From assembly GCA_036654095.1 (NCBI GenBank), contig JAVVSR010000008.1, positions 16,438-80,437 of the forward strand: a stretch of DNA of 64,000 nt, read 5' to 3'. Every line of letters begins with the position of its first letter. Positions within the stretch are counted from its first letter, which is position 1. The notes under the pieces were generated by a model, which worked only from the letters and a program-made list of their open reading frames with translations, did no database searches and was not told where the DNA came from. The DNA is from JAVVSR01 sp036654095. Its GTDB lineage: Bacteria; Bacillota; Clostridia; Christensenellales; CAG-917. This document shows, piece after piece, positions 45,070 to 54,298 of the stretch. The position numbers were made by a program, and so were the translations under genes.

Positions 45070-45247
45070 AATATGTCAAAAACAAATATTACAAAAACAA
45101 TATGTAAAAACCAAATATTTCAAAATAAATATGTCAAAAACAAATATGTAAAAAACAATATGTAAAAAACAAATTTGACAAAAACAAATATAACAAAACA
45201 AATATTACAAAATAAATATAACAAAACAAATATAACAAAACATAAAT
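45070..45247 (+). repeat. Low-complexity A-rich degenerate repeat
   Basis: Many short variants of AAATATGTCAAAAAC, AAATATTACAAAA and AAATATAACAAAAC follow each other up to the 3' end of the minus-strand export gene. Units are 10-20 bp and degenerate; G is almost absent. Confidence 0.75.
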
Positions 45248-45263
45248 AAGTAGCTTAATTAAA

Positions 45264-45950
45264 CTACTTACTTTTTATATCAGTTTCGTTATTTTCAATA
45301 TCTTTTTCAGCGGAAGTGTTGTTTGTTGAAAGCGATATCGATTTGCGTTTTTTAATTAGTTTATATGCCAATATCCCGAAAACAACGGGAACTAATGCCA
45401 TAAACACCGCTAATACTATATAACTTTTATCGCCCAATACTAATGATAGCAACAGCACAAGGCCACCAGCTGTTAAATTGCCTATTGTAATTGTTAAAAA
45501 AGATTTTAATGGATTTAAATTCATAAAAACAGCAATGGCGGTACCTGTCCAAAAACCAGTTAAAGGCAGCGGCGCGGCTACAAATAAGTATAACGCTAAA
45601 TATTTTAAAGCCAAATTGCTTTTTTGCGATACAATAGCTCCGTTTTCAACTTTTTGCGCTCGCTCGAAAAAATAAGTGTTCAATGAACGTCCAAAGTTGC
45701 CAAGTTTTTCAGATTTGCACAGCCAAAATATAACTTTTTTAAGAAAAATAAGTATTATAGGCACAACGATTAGCCCCGCTAAGCAGGCGGAAAAGTAACT
45801 TGCCGTTGGTGACATTCCCAAACTTAAGCCAAGTGGAATACCGCCTCGCACTTCGACAACAGGAAGCATTGATGTAAACAAAACCGCTAAAAATCGCGAA
45901 TGAAACAAATTTTCTAAAAACTCTGCAAACTGCATTATTATATTTGCCAT
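45264..45950 (-). CDS. Small multidrug export-like membrane protein (COG2426)
   Basis: 228 residues, about five to six membrane helices. SMLPVVEVRGGIPLGLSLGM and APLPLTGFWTGTAIAVF are the two re-entrant-like conserved motifs of the Sm_multidrug_ex family, distantly related to DedA. The C-terminus is a polar tail rich in Asn/Glu. Transport substrate is unknown despite the family name. AAGGAA precedes the ATG. Confidence 0.88.
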   Translation of the reverse strand: MANIIMQFAEFLENLFHSRFLAVLFTSMLPVVEVRGGIPLGLSLGMSPTASYFSACLAGLIVVPIILIFLKKVIFWLCKSEKLGNFGRSLNTYFFERAQKVENGAIVSQKSNLALKYLALYLFVAAPLPLTGFWTGTAIAVFMNLNPLKSFLTITIGNLTAGGLVLLLSLVLGDKSYIVLAVFMALVPVVFGILAYKLIKKRKSISLSTNNTSAEKDIENNETDIKSK

Positions 45951-45983
45951 ATAAATTCCTTAATCAACGATATCAAATTTTTT

Positions 45984-46011
45984 ATTGTATATTAGCAATA
46001 TTGATGCGCAA
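45984..46011 (-). promoter_or_regulatory. Promoter of the export-protein gene
   Basis: On the minus strand: TTGCGC (46011-46006), 16-bp spacer, TACAAT (45989-45984). Confidence 0.6.
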
Positions 46012-46183
46012 AATAACATCATTATGTATATTTTACCATTACGTGGAAAATATTACATAGGTATTAACTTTATTAGTGTTGCGACAATATTAGCATATGC
46101 GTGGTGATGTGTCAACTAATACGATATTATTGTAAATAATGCGCATAAAATAAAATTATAGTCGAAAATTATGGAGGTTAATT

Positions 46184-46294
46184 ATGGAAGACAGGTGTAT
46201 ATGTTGTGGCGCGGTAGTTCCCGAGGGGAGAATGATTTGTCAAGCTTGCGAAACATATAAAACAAAAAATTTAATAAATGTAATTTTAGAATAG
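46184..46294 (+). CDS. 36-residue zinc-ribbon protein
   Basis: The reading frame ATG-GAA-GAC... encodes 36 residues with C5-x-C7-C8 then PEGR and C19-x2-C22, a four-Cys zinc-knuckle pattern (CICCGAVVPEGRMICQAC). Similar tiny zinc-ribbon proteins occur in Clostridia and their phages. TGGAGG lies 7 nt upstream, a strong ribosome binding site, and the frame ends at a TAG. It stands alone in a long intergenic region and is easily missed by gene finders because of its size. Confidence 0.75.
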   Translation: MEDRCICCGAVVPEGRMICQACETYKTKNLINVILE

Positions 46295-47055
46295 TTTAAT
46301 GATTGGTTAGTAAATATTTTGTAAACTATATTAAATAATAATATAAACATAAGTTTAGACTTTAAAAATGATTGATAAAGTTATCGCTATGTAATTTAAA
46401 AATAATTGTGTTGAAATAATTATATATATGTGTTGTTAAAGTAAAATTATATAGTTATCACGTATGAAGTAAGAATGTGTATTTTTGCTAAAATTGTCGA
46501 ATTTATGCTTGCCTAAGTTTTTATAATATGCTATCATATTTAAAATTACTGATAGACGTTTTGGGGCTAGTTTTTTTTAAATTTAAGCGACTGATATTTT
46601 AATATGTTTTTGTTAAGCTACTATAAAAATTATTAAATTTTTTAGTGTAAATGGCAAATTGAGTTTGCTTTCTTAACTTTTAATGCAAATTATCATAACG
46701 GCAAAATAACTTATTTTTTATGCCGTATGGTACATTGAAACATAATTTAATTTAAAAGGTCGTCTACTTTAATTTAATTCAAATTTTTTTGATATAGTTT
46801 TATTAAGTAATTTTATTGTACCCGCTTACTCGTGACTTGTTCAATGTGCGCATGTTGTTTGCAACTGGAATTTTGTTTTAACATCGCACCCACTATCTTT
46901 GGTATGACTTCAGTTAAGTAATTTTATCGCTAATTTTAACTGATTGCTGTTGCCAAATAGGCTATTCGGTTAGCTTCTTTTATGTAGGTTTAGCTATTTG
47001 ATTGTTTCGTTATTTTGTTCAGCGTAACACGATAATTGCTTGAGGTTTATTTTTT
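46295..47055. other. Long spacer and probable structured 5' leader of the CapD-type gene
   Basis: The first 500 bp are AT-rich without recognisable features. The last 240 bp are richer in G/C and contain two inverted repeats: TCAGTTAA / TTAACTGA (46910-46917 and 46936-46943) and CAAATAGGCTA / TAGCTATTTG (46954-46964 and 46991-47000). The motif TAAGTAATTTTAT occurs twice (near 46803 and 46914). No open frame with a good start was found. Confidence 0.5.
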
Positions 47056-49125
47056 ATGAGCGAAATTGTAAAAAAAATATATAAGTCAACTAAAAAGGAA
47101 CGCTTTAGTCTGCTGGACTATATAATTGTAGTCGGTAGCAGTATATTGTTGCTTTTCGTTTTTGACCAATATAAGTTATTAAGCGTACCTGTGTTACATT
47201 ATTATACAATTCCAATGGTCACGGTAATTTACTATTTAATTTTCCAAATTTGTTTAAAACTTCATCGCACTATGTGGGAATACGCTATATCGCGAAACTT
47301 TTTTAAATTGGCAATAGCTGTTTTTTTAACTACGGCCTTTTCATACGCGTCGATTGAAGTCGTTTTAAGAATAGAACCAACAACATATTTAAGCTATTAT
47401 ATATCATTTTTCTTTGTGTGCTACACCTTGCTAATTTTATTGCGTTTTTGGGCTTTATATATTTTTGCCGAGGGTCACCGCAGGAAAAATAAGCGCGCTA
47501 GCGGAAATGAAAATAATACTATGATTATTGGCGCAGGTTGGACTGGCAGCACCATTGCCAAGGAGCTTTTAAATAATCCCGATATTTTTTATCCTGTTTG
47601 TTTTTTGGACGACGATTTTGACAAAAACAATAAGGAAATTTTAGATGTTCCTATTGTAGGGAAAACTTCAGATGTTTTTTCGGCAGTGAGGAAGTTTGAT
47701 ATTCATAAAATTATTTTTGCTATACCAACGTGTGACAAGGAAAAGAGGAAAGCTATTTTAAAAGAGTGCGTTGAAACTAAATGCGTTTTAAAAGTTGTTC
47801 CGCCAATACAGGAATTAATTGACAAGTCCGATGTTATCCCTCAAACGCGTGATGTGCGCATTGAAGACTTGCTTGGCCGTGAACCATTGAGTTTTGATAC
47901 TAGCGAAGTTAGGCAGTATGTTGCCGATAAGATATGTTTGGTCACGGGCGGAGGCGGCTCGATTGGAAGTGAACTGTGCAGACAAATTGCAAGTTTTAAT
48001 CCTAAAAAACTTATTATATTAGATATTTATGAAAATAACGCCTACGATATTCAACAGGAGTTGGTTCGCAAATATGGTGCGTCGCTTGACCTCGACGTCG
48101 AAATATGTTCAATAGCCGATTATGATAAGTGCAAAATCTTGTTTGACAGGTTTAAACCACAACTTGTTTTTCACGCGGCCGCGCATAAGCACGTTCCTTT
48201 AATGGAAACCGTTCCCGAGCAGGCGATTAAAAATAACGTGGTTGGCACATTAAATTTGTGTAAATTAGCTATTGAATTTAATGTACAACGGTTTTTACTT
48301 ATTTCTACCGATAAAGCTGTAAATCCGACTAACGTTATGGGCGCAAGCAAGCGTTGCTGTGAAATGATTTTAAAACACCATGCGCAAATAAGTACAGGTA
48401 CTGTATTTTGCGCAGTCAGATTTGGCAATGTTTTGGGTTCTAACGGCTCGGTCATACCGTTGTTTAGAAAGCAAATTTCCGACGGTGGCCCTATTACTAT
48501 TACGGATAAACGGATTATCCGCTATTTTATGACAATTCCCGAGGCGGTGTCGCTAGTTCTTGAAACGGGCGCGCTGTCGCAAAGTGGCGAAATTTTTGTG
48601 CTTGATATGGGTGAGCCTGTTAAAATTGTTGACCTTGCCGAAAATATGATTCGGCTTTCGGGGCTTGAAGTCGGCAAAGATATTGAAATTGTTTATACCG
48701 GTTTGCGTCCGGGCGAAAAGTTATTTGAGGAACTTCTGCTTAATGGCGAAGGCATGCGGAAAACTTCTAATAGGAAAATTTTTATTTGTAAACAAATTGA
48801 TGTTGATGATAAAAACTTTATGACAGAACTTGAAAAACTTATCAATGCCGCAAAAAACAATAAGCCCGAAGAAGTATTGGCGGAGCTTAAAGTCATTATT
48901 CCGTCATTTGACCACAAATTAAATAGTCGCGAGGAGCAACCTGTAATAGTTGATGATATTGAAAATTTAAATAAAAAATCTGTCGAAAAGTCAAAAAATA
49001 GAAAAACAAAAAAAGTTAAGTCTGAAAATAAAACTAAAGAAAGTGAAAGTTTGCCTGTTGCAAAACCTGTTTCTAAAGAAAGTTCGTCCGTCGCAAAGAA
49101 AGCAAAAGGTCATATTAAAAGTTAG
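47056..49125 (+). CDS. CapD/FlaA1-type nucleotide-sugar 4,6-dehydratase or epimerase, membrane-bound
   Basis: 689 residues. Four N-terminal membrane helices (to about residue 145), a first Rossmann fold (MIIGAGWTGSTIAKELL, about 156) and a second, catalytic SDR domain with VTGGGGSIGSELCRQIA (about 296). The usual YxxxK is Met428-x3-Lys432 (NVMGASKR), as in the WbpM/PglF-type UDP-GlcNAc 4,6-dehydratases. It acts on UDP-GlcNAc at the inner face of the membrane to start modified-sugar synthesis for capsule or glycoprotein. After the usual end near residue 630 there is an unusual Lys/Ser/Glu-rich tail of about 60 residues. GAGG precedes the ATG. Confidence 0.92.
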   Translation: MSEIVKKIYKSTKKERFSLLDYIIVVGSSILLLFVFDQYKLLSVPVLHYYTIPMVTVIYYLIFQICLKLHRTMWEYAISRNFFKLAIAVFLTTAFSYASIEVVLRIEPTTYLSYYISFFFVCYTLLILLRFWALYIFAEGHRRKNKRASGNENNTMIIGAGWTGSTIAKELLNNPDIFYPVCFLDDDFDKNNKEILDVPIVGKTSDVFSAVRKFDIHKIIFAIPTCDKEKRKAILKECVETKCVLKVVPPIQELIDKSDVIPQTRDVRIEDLLGREPLSFDTSEVRQYVADKICLVTGGGGSIGSELCRQIASFNPKKLIILDIYENNAYDIQQELVRKYGASLDLDVEICSIADYDKCKILFDRFKPQLVFHAAAHKHVPLMETVPEQAIKNNVVGTLNLCKLAIEFNVQRFLLISTDKAVNPTNVMGASKRCCEMILKHHAQISTGTVFCAVRFGNVLGSNGSVIPLFRKQISDGGPITITDKRIIRYFMTIPEAVSLVLETGALSQSGEIFVLDMGEPVKIVDLAENMIRLSGLEVGKDIEIVYTGLRPGEKLFEELLLNGEGMRKTSNRKIFICKQIDVDDKNFMTELEKLINAAKNNKPEEVLAELKVIIPSFDHKLNSREEQPVIVDDIENLNKKSVEKSKNRKTKKVKSENKTKESESLPVAKPVSKESSSVAKKAKGHIKS

Positions 49126-49619
49126 TTGATGCAATTAATCCGTAAATATTTTAAAATTTAATTTTAGATGTATGCGCCATTAATAAAATATTTAATAGCT
49201 TTTGAAACTTTAGGCCTTAAAGTTGTTGATAGATAATGTAATTTTAAGTTTGTAAAAGTAAAATATGTTTTGTTTATATTTAGAATTGTTAGTTTAGCTA
49301 TAAAAAAATATTTATCAATTTGTAAAGTAAAATCACCTTAAATATAAAATCAATATTGCTTCTATATTTTGTATAGAAGTTTTTTTTATTTAAATAAGCT
49401 TGTTTTTAAAAATTTTCTATTAAATTTAATTAATACAAATTAAATATCTAGTGGCAAAAAAATAAATTATGTATACACAATATATGCGTAATTTATAAAT
49501 ATTATACATATTTTGCAAGTAAAACAATTTAAAACTTTATAATCTAAAAAAACTATGAATATTTATAAAATTAAATAATCAAATTTTGCTTTTTATAAAA
49601 TTATATTTGTAAATTTTAA
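49126..49619. other. AT-rich spacer
   Basis: Very AT-rich. Apart from the terminator at 49359-49387 nothing is recognisable; no frame with a credible start. Confidence 0.55.
49359..49387 (+). terminator. Intrinsic terminator downstream of the CapD-type gene
   Basis: Stem CTTCTATA / TATAGAAG with loop TTTTG and eight T. It lies 234 bp after the stop, so the mRNA has a long 3' untranslated region. Confidence 0.8.
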
Positions 49620-49648
49620 TTGATTTATTTAGTACAATATTATATAAT
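49620..49648 (+). promoter_or_regulatory. Promoter of the acetyltransferase-glmM operon
   Basis: TTGATT (49620-49625), 17-bp spacer, TATAAT (49643-49648), 65 bp before the first start codon. Confidence 0.8.
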
Positions 49649-49713
49649 GCATAACGTATTTATTTTATAATGAATTTGCAATTTTGTTAAATACTATTTT
49701 ATATGGAGGTCAT

Positions 49714-50355
49714 ATGAAAGATTACTTAGATGTCAATTTTATAGATAAAAAATCGGTTTTTATTGATGAAACTGTTGTTATCGGCAAAAATGTTATTATT
49801 TATGAAAACAATCGCATTGAAGGGAATACCGTTATTGGCGATAATTGCATTATAAAACAAGGCAACTATATTTCAAACTGCGTTATTGGTAAAGATTCGG
49901 AAATTGTATGTAGCTTTTTGGAAAACAGCATTGTGCGCGATGGCGTCCATCTTGGGCCATATACTAGGTTGCGCCCTAATAGCGATGTTGGAAATGGCTG
50001 TAAAATCGGAAATTTTGTTGAAATTAAAAATAGTATTTTGCACGATGGCGTTAAGGCCGCGCATTTGTCGTATATTGGCGACGCGGAGATTGGCGCTAAT
50101 TGCAATATCGGGTGTGGCTCGATTTTTGTCAATTACGACGGGAAAAATAAAACTCACATTAAAGTGGGTAAAAACTGTTTTGTTGGCAGCAACTGCAACT
50201 TGATTGCTCCGCTTAATATTGAAAATAATACTTATATTTGCGCGGGCACGACTGTTACCGACGATACGCAAGCCGAAGATTTTGTTATTGGACGCGTAAA
50301 GCCAACAGTAAAACCGAAGCGCGCAGGCAACTATTTAAAAAAACTGGAGGAATAA
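49714..50355 (+). CDS. Stand-alone GlmU-type glucosamine-1-phosphate N-acetyltransferase domain
   Basis: 213 residues forming a left-handed beta-helix of hexapeptide repeats. LGPYTRLRP, KIGNFVEIKNS, KAAHLSYIGDAEIG (with the catalytic His of GlmU) and VNYDGKNK, then FVGSNCNLIAP and AGTTVTDD, follow the C-terminal half of GlmU step by step. The N-terminal uridylyltransferase domain of GlmU (about 230 residues) is absent. It should acetylate glucosamine-1-phosphate made by the GlmM encoded next to it; UDP transfer must come from another gene. GGAGG 6 nt before ATG 49714 fixes the start. Confidence 0.88.
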   Translation: MKDYLDVNFIDKKSVFIDETVVIGKNVIIYENNRIEGNTVIGDNCIIKQGNYISNCVIGKDSEIVCSFLENSIVRDGVHLGPYTRLRPNSDVGNGCKIGNFVEIKNSILHDGVKAAHLSYIGDAEIGANCNIGCGSIFVNYDGKNKTHIKVGKNCFVGSNCNLIAPLNIENNTYICAGTTVTDDTQAEDFVIGRVKPTVKPKRAGNYLKKLEE

Positions 50356-50358
50356 AAC

Positions 50359-51681
50359 GTGGGCGTTTTTTTTGGAACTGACGGCATTAGAGGCATTGTA
50401 AATGAGGATTTGACATTTGACATAGCAAAGCGTGTTGGAAATGCTTTAACCTGTGTTAAAAACAAGCCTGTGGTCATTATCGGCGCGGACACGCGCATAA
50501 GTGGCAGTTATATTATGTTGGGTGTCGCAGGAGGCGCAACCGCAGGAGGCGCAACTGTTATCGACGTCGGTGTCGTGCCTACCGCTGGCATTGCTTTTTT
50601 AACTAAGGAACTTAACGCGGATTTCGGGGTCGTGATAAGCGCGTCGCACAATAGCGCGGAATATAACGGGATAAAGGTTTTTGACAAGCGCGGATATAAA
50701 TTGGTTGACAAAGAGGAAGAAAATCTTGAGCGGTTTTTTATGCACGAGAAAGTGCAAGATTTTCCCCAAATTGGCGCGTTTACGCAAGATTTAAACGCGT
50801 ACAAGCGATATGAAAAACATTTAATCGAAAGCGTGAAAATGTCGTTAAAAGGTTTATCGGTTGTGCTTGACGGAAGCAATGGCGCGGCGCATAAAATCGC
50901 TCCACAAGTGTTTAGGTCGCTTGGAGCTACTGTCTATGCGACCAACTGCAAAAATGATGGCATCAGAATAAACGATAATTGCGGTTCGCTTTATCCGCAG
51001 CAGCTTGCAAAAAAAGTTTTAAAGTATAAAGCAGATATTGGTTTCGCCTTTGACGGAGATGCCGACAGGGTTATAGGCGTTGATGAAAACGGCTGTATTT
51101 TTGACGGTGATATGATGTTGTATACAATGGCGACGCAGATGTTTACTGAAAACAAACTTAAAGGCAATGTGGTTGTTGGTACAACGCACACCAATATGGG
51201 GCTTCAAGTTGCGCTTGAACGAAAAGGAATAAGTTTACTGCGCGCCAATATTGGCGATAAATATGTTTTAGCAAAGATGGTCGAAAACAATTATAATTTA
51301 GGCGGCGAGCAATCGGGTCATATTATAATGAAAGATTTTGCTTCAACTGGCGACGGCATTTTGACGGCATTACAAATGTCTGAAATGCTAATTGCAAACG
51401 ATAAAAAACTGTCGCAGATGTTTGACGCAAAGCTTTATCCGCAGGTGAATATTAATATCAAGGTAAACGATAAACTTGAAATTATGAACAATGAAAATGT
51501 TATTAGTGGGTTAAATCACGCGATAAACCGTATTGGCGATAAGGGTCGAGTTATGTTGCGCGCAAGTGGAACTGAACCTAAAATTAGAGTTATGGTGGAG
51601 TGTCTTGACGAGGTATTAGCGCGGGAATGCGCCGAGGAACTTGTTGAAGTTGTGAAATCGGCGAATGAGCTTTTTGCATAA
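50359..51681 (+). CDS. glmM: Phosphoglucosamine mutase
   Basis: Interconverts glucosamine-6-phosphate and glucosamine-1-phosphate for UDP-GlcNAc synthesis. 440 residues. FFGTDGIRG at the N-terminus, the phosphoserine loop ISASHNS with Ser96 as phosphate carrier, the metal loop DGDADR, GGEQSGH, and RASGTEPKIRVM at the C-terminus. The loop reads HNS where HNP is nearly universal, a small deviation. GTG start with GGAGG 8 nt upstream, 3 bp after the acetyltransferase. Confidence 0.96.
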   Translation: MGVFFGTDGIRGIVNEDLTFDIAKRVGNALTCVKNKPVVIIGADTRISGSYIMLGVAGGATAGGATVIDVGVVPTAGIAFLTKELNADFGVVISASHNSAEYNGIKVFDKRGYKLVDKEEENLERFFMHEKVQDFPQIGAFTQDLNAYKRYEKHLIESVKMSLKGLSVVLDGSNGAAHKIAPQVFRSLGATVYATNCKNDGIRINDNCGSLYPQQLAKKVLKYKADIGFAFDGDADRVIGVDENGCIFDGDMMLYTMATQMFTENKLKGNVVVGTTHTNMGLQVALERKGISLLRANIGDKYVLAKMVENNYNLGGEQSGHIIMKDFASTGDGILTALQMSEMLIANDKKLSQMFDAKLYPQVNINIKVNDKLEIMNNENVISGLNHAINRIGDKGRVMLRASGTEPKIRVMVECLDEVLARECAEELVEVVKSANELFA

Positions 51682-52009
51682 ATAAATGCAAAACTATGAG
51701 TAAAAGCAAAAAACGTATTAATTAGATAATATTCAAAACTAGCATATGATAAAATCTAAATAATGTATGTATAACAATATATTAATTAAGCAAACAAATG
51801 TATTTAAAATAATTAACAATAATGTTGAGTTATGATGTAAATCATATCAACGCGCGAAGTATAAAGGTAGCTAAGTAATGATAAATAATGCCTAATTATT
51901 TGCTATATTTGAATGTTAAAATATGTCGAAATGTGTTTAAATAAGTAATTTGTGTAATGCAAATTATCCGTTATAATGTTAAAAAAATTGATTTTATAAC
52001 ATAATATGT
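51682..52009. other. AT-rich spacer after glmM
   Basis: No gene seen. The spacer runs into the bidirectional terminator at 52010-52050; a minus-strand-free, plus-strand frame at 52049-52240 that runs into the nagB end has no supporting signal. Confidence 0.5.
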
Positions 52010-52050
52010 AAAAAAGTAGCTAATTAGATAAATAAGTTAGCTACTTTTTT
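52010..52050. terminator. Bidirectional terminator between glmM and nagB
   Basis: Perfect 13-bp stem AAAAAGTAGCTAA / TTAGCTACTTTTT with a 13-nt loop, T-run on both strands, placed between convergent genes. Confidence 0.85.
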
Positions 52051-52188
52051 GTTTAAAATAAAAATAATTGGTGTAATAAAACTAAATAAAATATATTTCA
52101 TTAATAAATATATTTTTAAAAATATTGTTGTTACCGCATTGAATAATAAAGAAATACGCGTAAGCATTTTATTTTTAAATGGCCGCTA

Positions 52189-52911
52189 TTATAGTTTGCT
52201 TGCGGCAGCTTTATCGATAATTACGATGGTATTTTTATGATTTTGCAAAACTGATGCCGGACAAGAAACGTCAACTTTGCCTTTAATCATCTCGTAGACT
52301 GCATTGGCTTTCCCTGCGCCAGTGGCAAGCATGAGGATAGTTTTTGCGCGCATAATTTCGCCAATACCCATAGTAAGGGCGCTTGTCGGAACTTCGTTGA
52401 TATTATTAAAAAAGCGCGCATTGTCACAAATCGTTTTTTGTGTAAGTTTGACTTGGTGAGTTAGGCTGTCAAATGGAGTGTTAGGCTCATTAAATGCGAT
52501 ATGACCATTGCTGCCGATGCCTAGAATTTGAATATCAATGGAGTTTTTTGAAAGCAAAGTTGAGTATCTTTTGCACTCATTAGGAATGTTGTCAGATAAA
52601 CCATTTGGTATATTTACATTTTTCAAGTCAATATCGATGTGGTCAAACAAGTTGTCGCGCATAAATTTGATGTAGCTTTGAGGATGTGAACTATCAAGCC
52701 CAACGTATTCGTCAAGATTAAATGTTTTAATATTTTTGTAGCTAGTGCCGTTTTCTTTGTGGTCGGCAATGATTGCGTTATAGAGTGGCAGCGGAGTTGA
52801 CCCCGTAGCAAGGCCTAGTGTTGCGGAAGGATTTTGTTTAACGACTTTAAGAATTTGCGCCAAAGCCTCGCGGCCTAACTCATTTGTATCATTAACAATA
52901 ATAACTTTCAT
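52189..52911 (-). CDS. nagB: Glucosamine-6-phosphate deaminase
   Basis: Converts glucosamine-6-phosphate to fructose-6-phosphate and ammonia, the opposite direction to UDP-GlcNAc synthesis. 240 residues with LGLATGSTPLPLY, FNLDEYVGL (catalytic Asp), GIGSNGHIAFNEP (catalytic Asp/His relay region) and LTMGIGEIM. GGAGG lies 7 nt before the ATG at 52911; a frame start 12 bp upstream has no binding site. Convergent with glmM, so both fates of the amino sugar are encoded side by side. Confidence 0.96.
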   Translation of the reverse strand: MKVIIVNDTNELGREALAQILKVVKQNPSATLGLATGSTPLPLYNAIIADHKENGTSYKNIKTFNLDEYVGLDSSHPQSYIKFMRDNLFDHIDIDLKNVNIPNGLSDNIPNECKRYSTLLSKNSIDIQILGIGSNGHIAFNEPNTPFDSLTHQVKLTQKTICDNARFFNNINEVPTSALTMGIGEIMRAKTILMLATGAGKANAVYEMIKGKVDVSCPASVLQNHKNTIVIIDKAAASKL

Positions 52912-52933
52912 AAATACCTCCATTTATAATATT

Positions 52934-52962
52934 ATTTTATCATATCAAAATATTACTGTCAA
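52934..52962 (-). promoter_or_regulatory. Promoter of nagB
   Basis: On the minus strand: TTGACA (52962-52957), 17-bp spacer, TAAAAT (52939-52934). Confidence 0.78.
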
Positions 52963-53199
52963 TTTGCTATATATAATATTTTTTAATATATTAAAAAATA
53001 TTTTCATTATTGGAAAATTTTAATTTTAAAACTAGAATGGCAAATAAAGCAGTAAATATAACTGTTACTTTGACATAAATATACGACATAATGACATATA
53101 TTACAAACTGACAAAATTCGTTAATAAAAACTAAATTCTCTTATTTTATATTGACTGGTAATATTTATAATTGCAGTGTATCCTAATTAGGGGGTTTTT

Positions 53200-53982
53200 A
53201 TGAGCAGAAGAATTGTTGTTACATCTGGCAAGGGTGGTGTTGGTAAAACGACCGTGACGGCAAGCATTGGAATTTCTATTGCCGAAACAGGAAAACGCGT
53301 TGTGCTGGTTGACGCGGACATCGGACTTAATAATCTTGATGTAGTTTTGGCTATTGAAAATAAAATTGTATACGATATACTTGATGTAATTTCGGGCAAG
53401 TGCAAGTTAAAGCAAGCCTTAATTCAAGATGTTAATGTTCCAACTTTATTTGTTTTGCCGTCAGCAAAAATTTGTGACAGCCCTCTTATTACAGCTCAGA
53501 GCTTTAGAAATGTTGTACACGCGCTTTCGTTGTCGTATGACTATGTTATAATTGATTGCCCCGCAGGCATTGACAATGGCTTTCATAGGGCTGTTTCGTC
53601 GGCGGACGAGGCGGTAGTTGTGACCACGCCTGCCGTATCTTCAATACGAGATGCTGACAAAGTCTTGTCACTACTTTCAAGCTATCAGCTAAACAGCGTT
53701 GGCTTGGTTGTCAATAGGGTTCGAGGGGATATGGTTATGCGAGGGGAAATGATGAGCGCGGGCGATATATCTAGAATTGTACGTACTGCTCCGATAGGTG
53801 TTATCCCTGAAGATGATTGTATTACAATGTATTCGGCAGTAGGGCGCGTTCCTTTTGACACGCAGTCGGGAAGGGCTTTTAAAATGCTAGCTACAAACAT
53901 AATTTCGGGAAGCAACTATATTTTTGATTGCAATCAACGACGCGGCGTACTTGAGCGTTTAAAGAGTTTTTTGGGGTATTAG
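53200..53982 (+). CDS. minD: Septum-site determining protein MinD
   Basis: 260 residues. Deviant Walker A SGKGGVGKTT at residues 9-18, DADIGLNNLD, IDCPAG, and the C-terminal amphipathic helix RRGVLERLKSFLGY that binds the membrane in the ATP state. MinD recruits the FtsZ inhibitor MinC and, with MinE, forms oscillating or gradient patterns. Leader has TAGGGGG 5-6 nt before the ATG. minE follows directly. No minC is seen next to it or elsewhere in the window. Confidence 0.96.
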   Translation: MSRRIVVTSGKGGVGKTTVTASIGISIAETGKRVVLVDADIGLNNLDVVLAIENKIVYDILDVISGKCKLKQALIQDVNVPTLFVLPSAKICDSPLITAQSFRNVVHALSLSYDYVIIDCPAGIDNGFHRAVSSADEAVVVTTPAVSSIRDADKVLSLLSSYQLNSVGLVVNRVRGDMVMRGEMMSAGDISRIVRTAPIGVIPEDDCITMYSAVGRVPFDTQSGRAFKMLATNIISGSNYIFDCNQRRGVLERLKSFLGY

Positions 53983-54234
53983 ATGAAAAAAAACGCAAAG
54001 ATAGCTAGTGAAAGACTTAAGCAGGTTTTACTTTCGGATAAGATTGCCCAACCCGAAAAATTTAACGAATTGTTAAAATCTGAAGTAGTGACGGTATTAT
54101 CTAATTATTTTGAGTTGTTTCCGTCAACTTTTGAAATAAATCTAGCGATATCCGACAATGTAATTGATATAACTATGAGGGTTAAAGGCGGCAGAATTAA
54201 ACCGTATGGAAATTTTGTAACCGAAATACACTAA
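53983..54234 (+). CDS. minE: Cell division topological specificity factor MinE
   Basis: 83 residues. The N-terminal anti-MinCD region (ASERLKQVLLSDKI) and the C-terminal beta/alpha dimer domain (YFELFPSTFEINLAISDNVIDI) match MinE. It stimulates MinD ATPase. It starts at the base after the minD stop, so translation is coupled. MinE in this phylum is typical of Clostridia rather than Bacilli. Confidence 0.9.
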   Translation: MKKNAKIASERLKQVLLSDKIAQPEKFNELLKSEVVTVLSNYFELFPSTFEINLAISDNVIDITMRVKGGRIKPYGNFVTEIH

Positions 54235-54266
54235 GTATCAAAACATCGATAAATACTGGCTTACAG

Positions 54267-54298
54267 CGATATTGACTAATTTAGTCAATATCGTTTTT
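54267..54298 (+). terminator. Terminator of minDE
   Basis: 13-bp inverted repeat CGATATTGACTAA / TTAGTCAATATCG, then five T. The T-run touches the stop codon of the opposing protease gene. Confidence 0.82.

Noticed and set aside
45070..45247. CRISPR-like short repeats
   Set aside because: Units are degenerate, A-rich and of varying length with no distinct spacers.
52049..52240. 63-residue plus-strand frame running into the end of nagB
   Set aside because: Starts inside the terminator stem, has no ribosome binding site and overlaps nagB.
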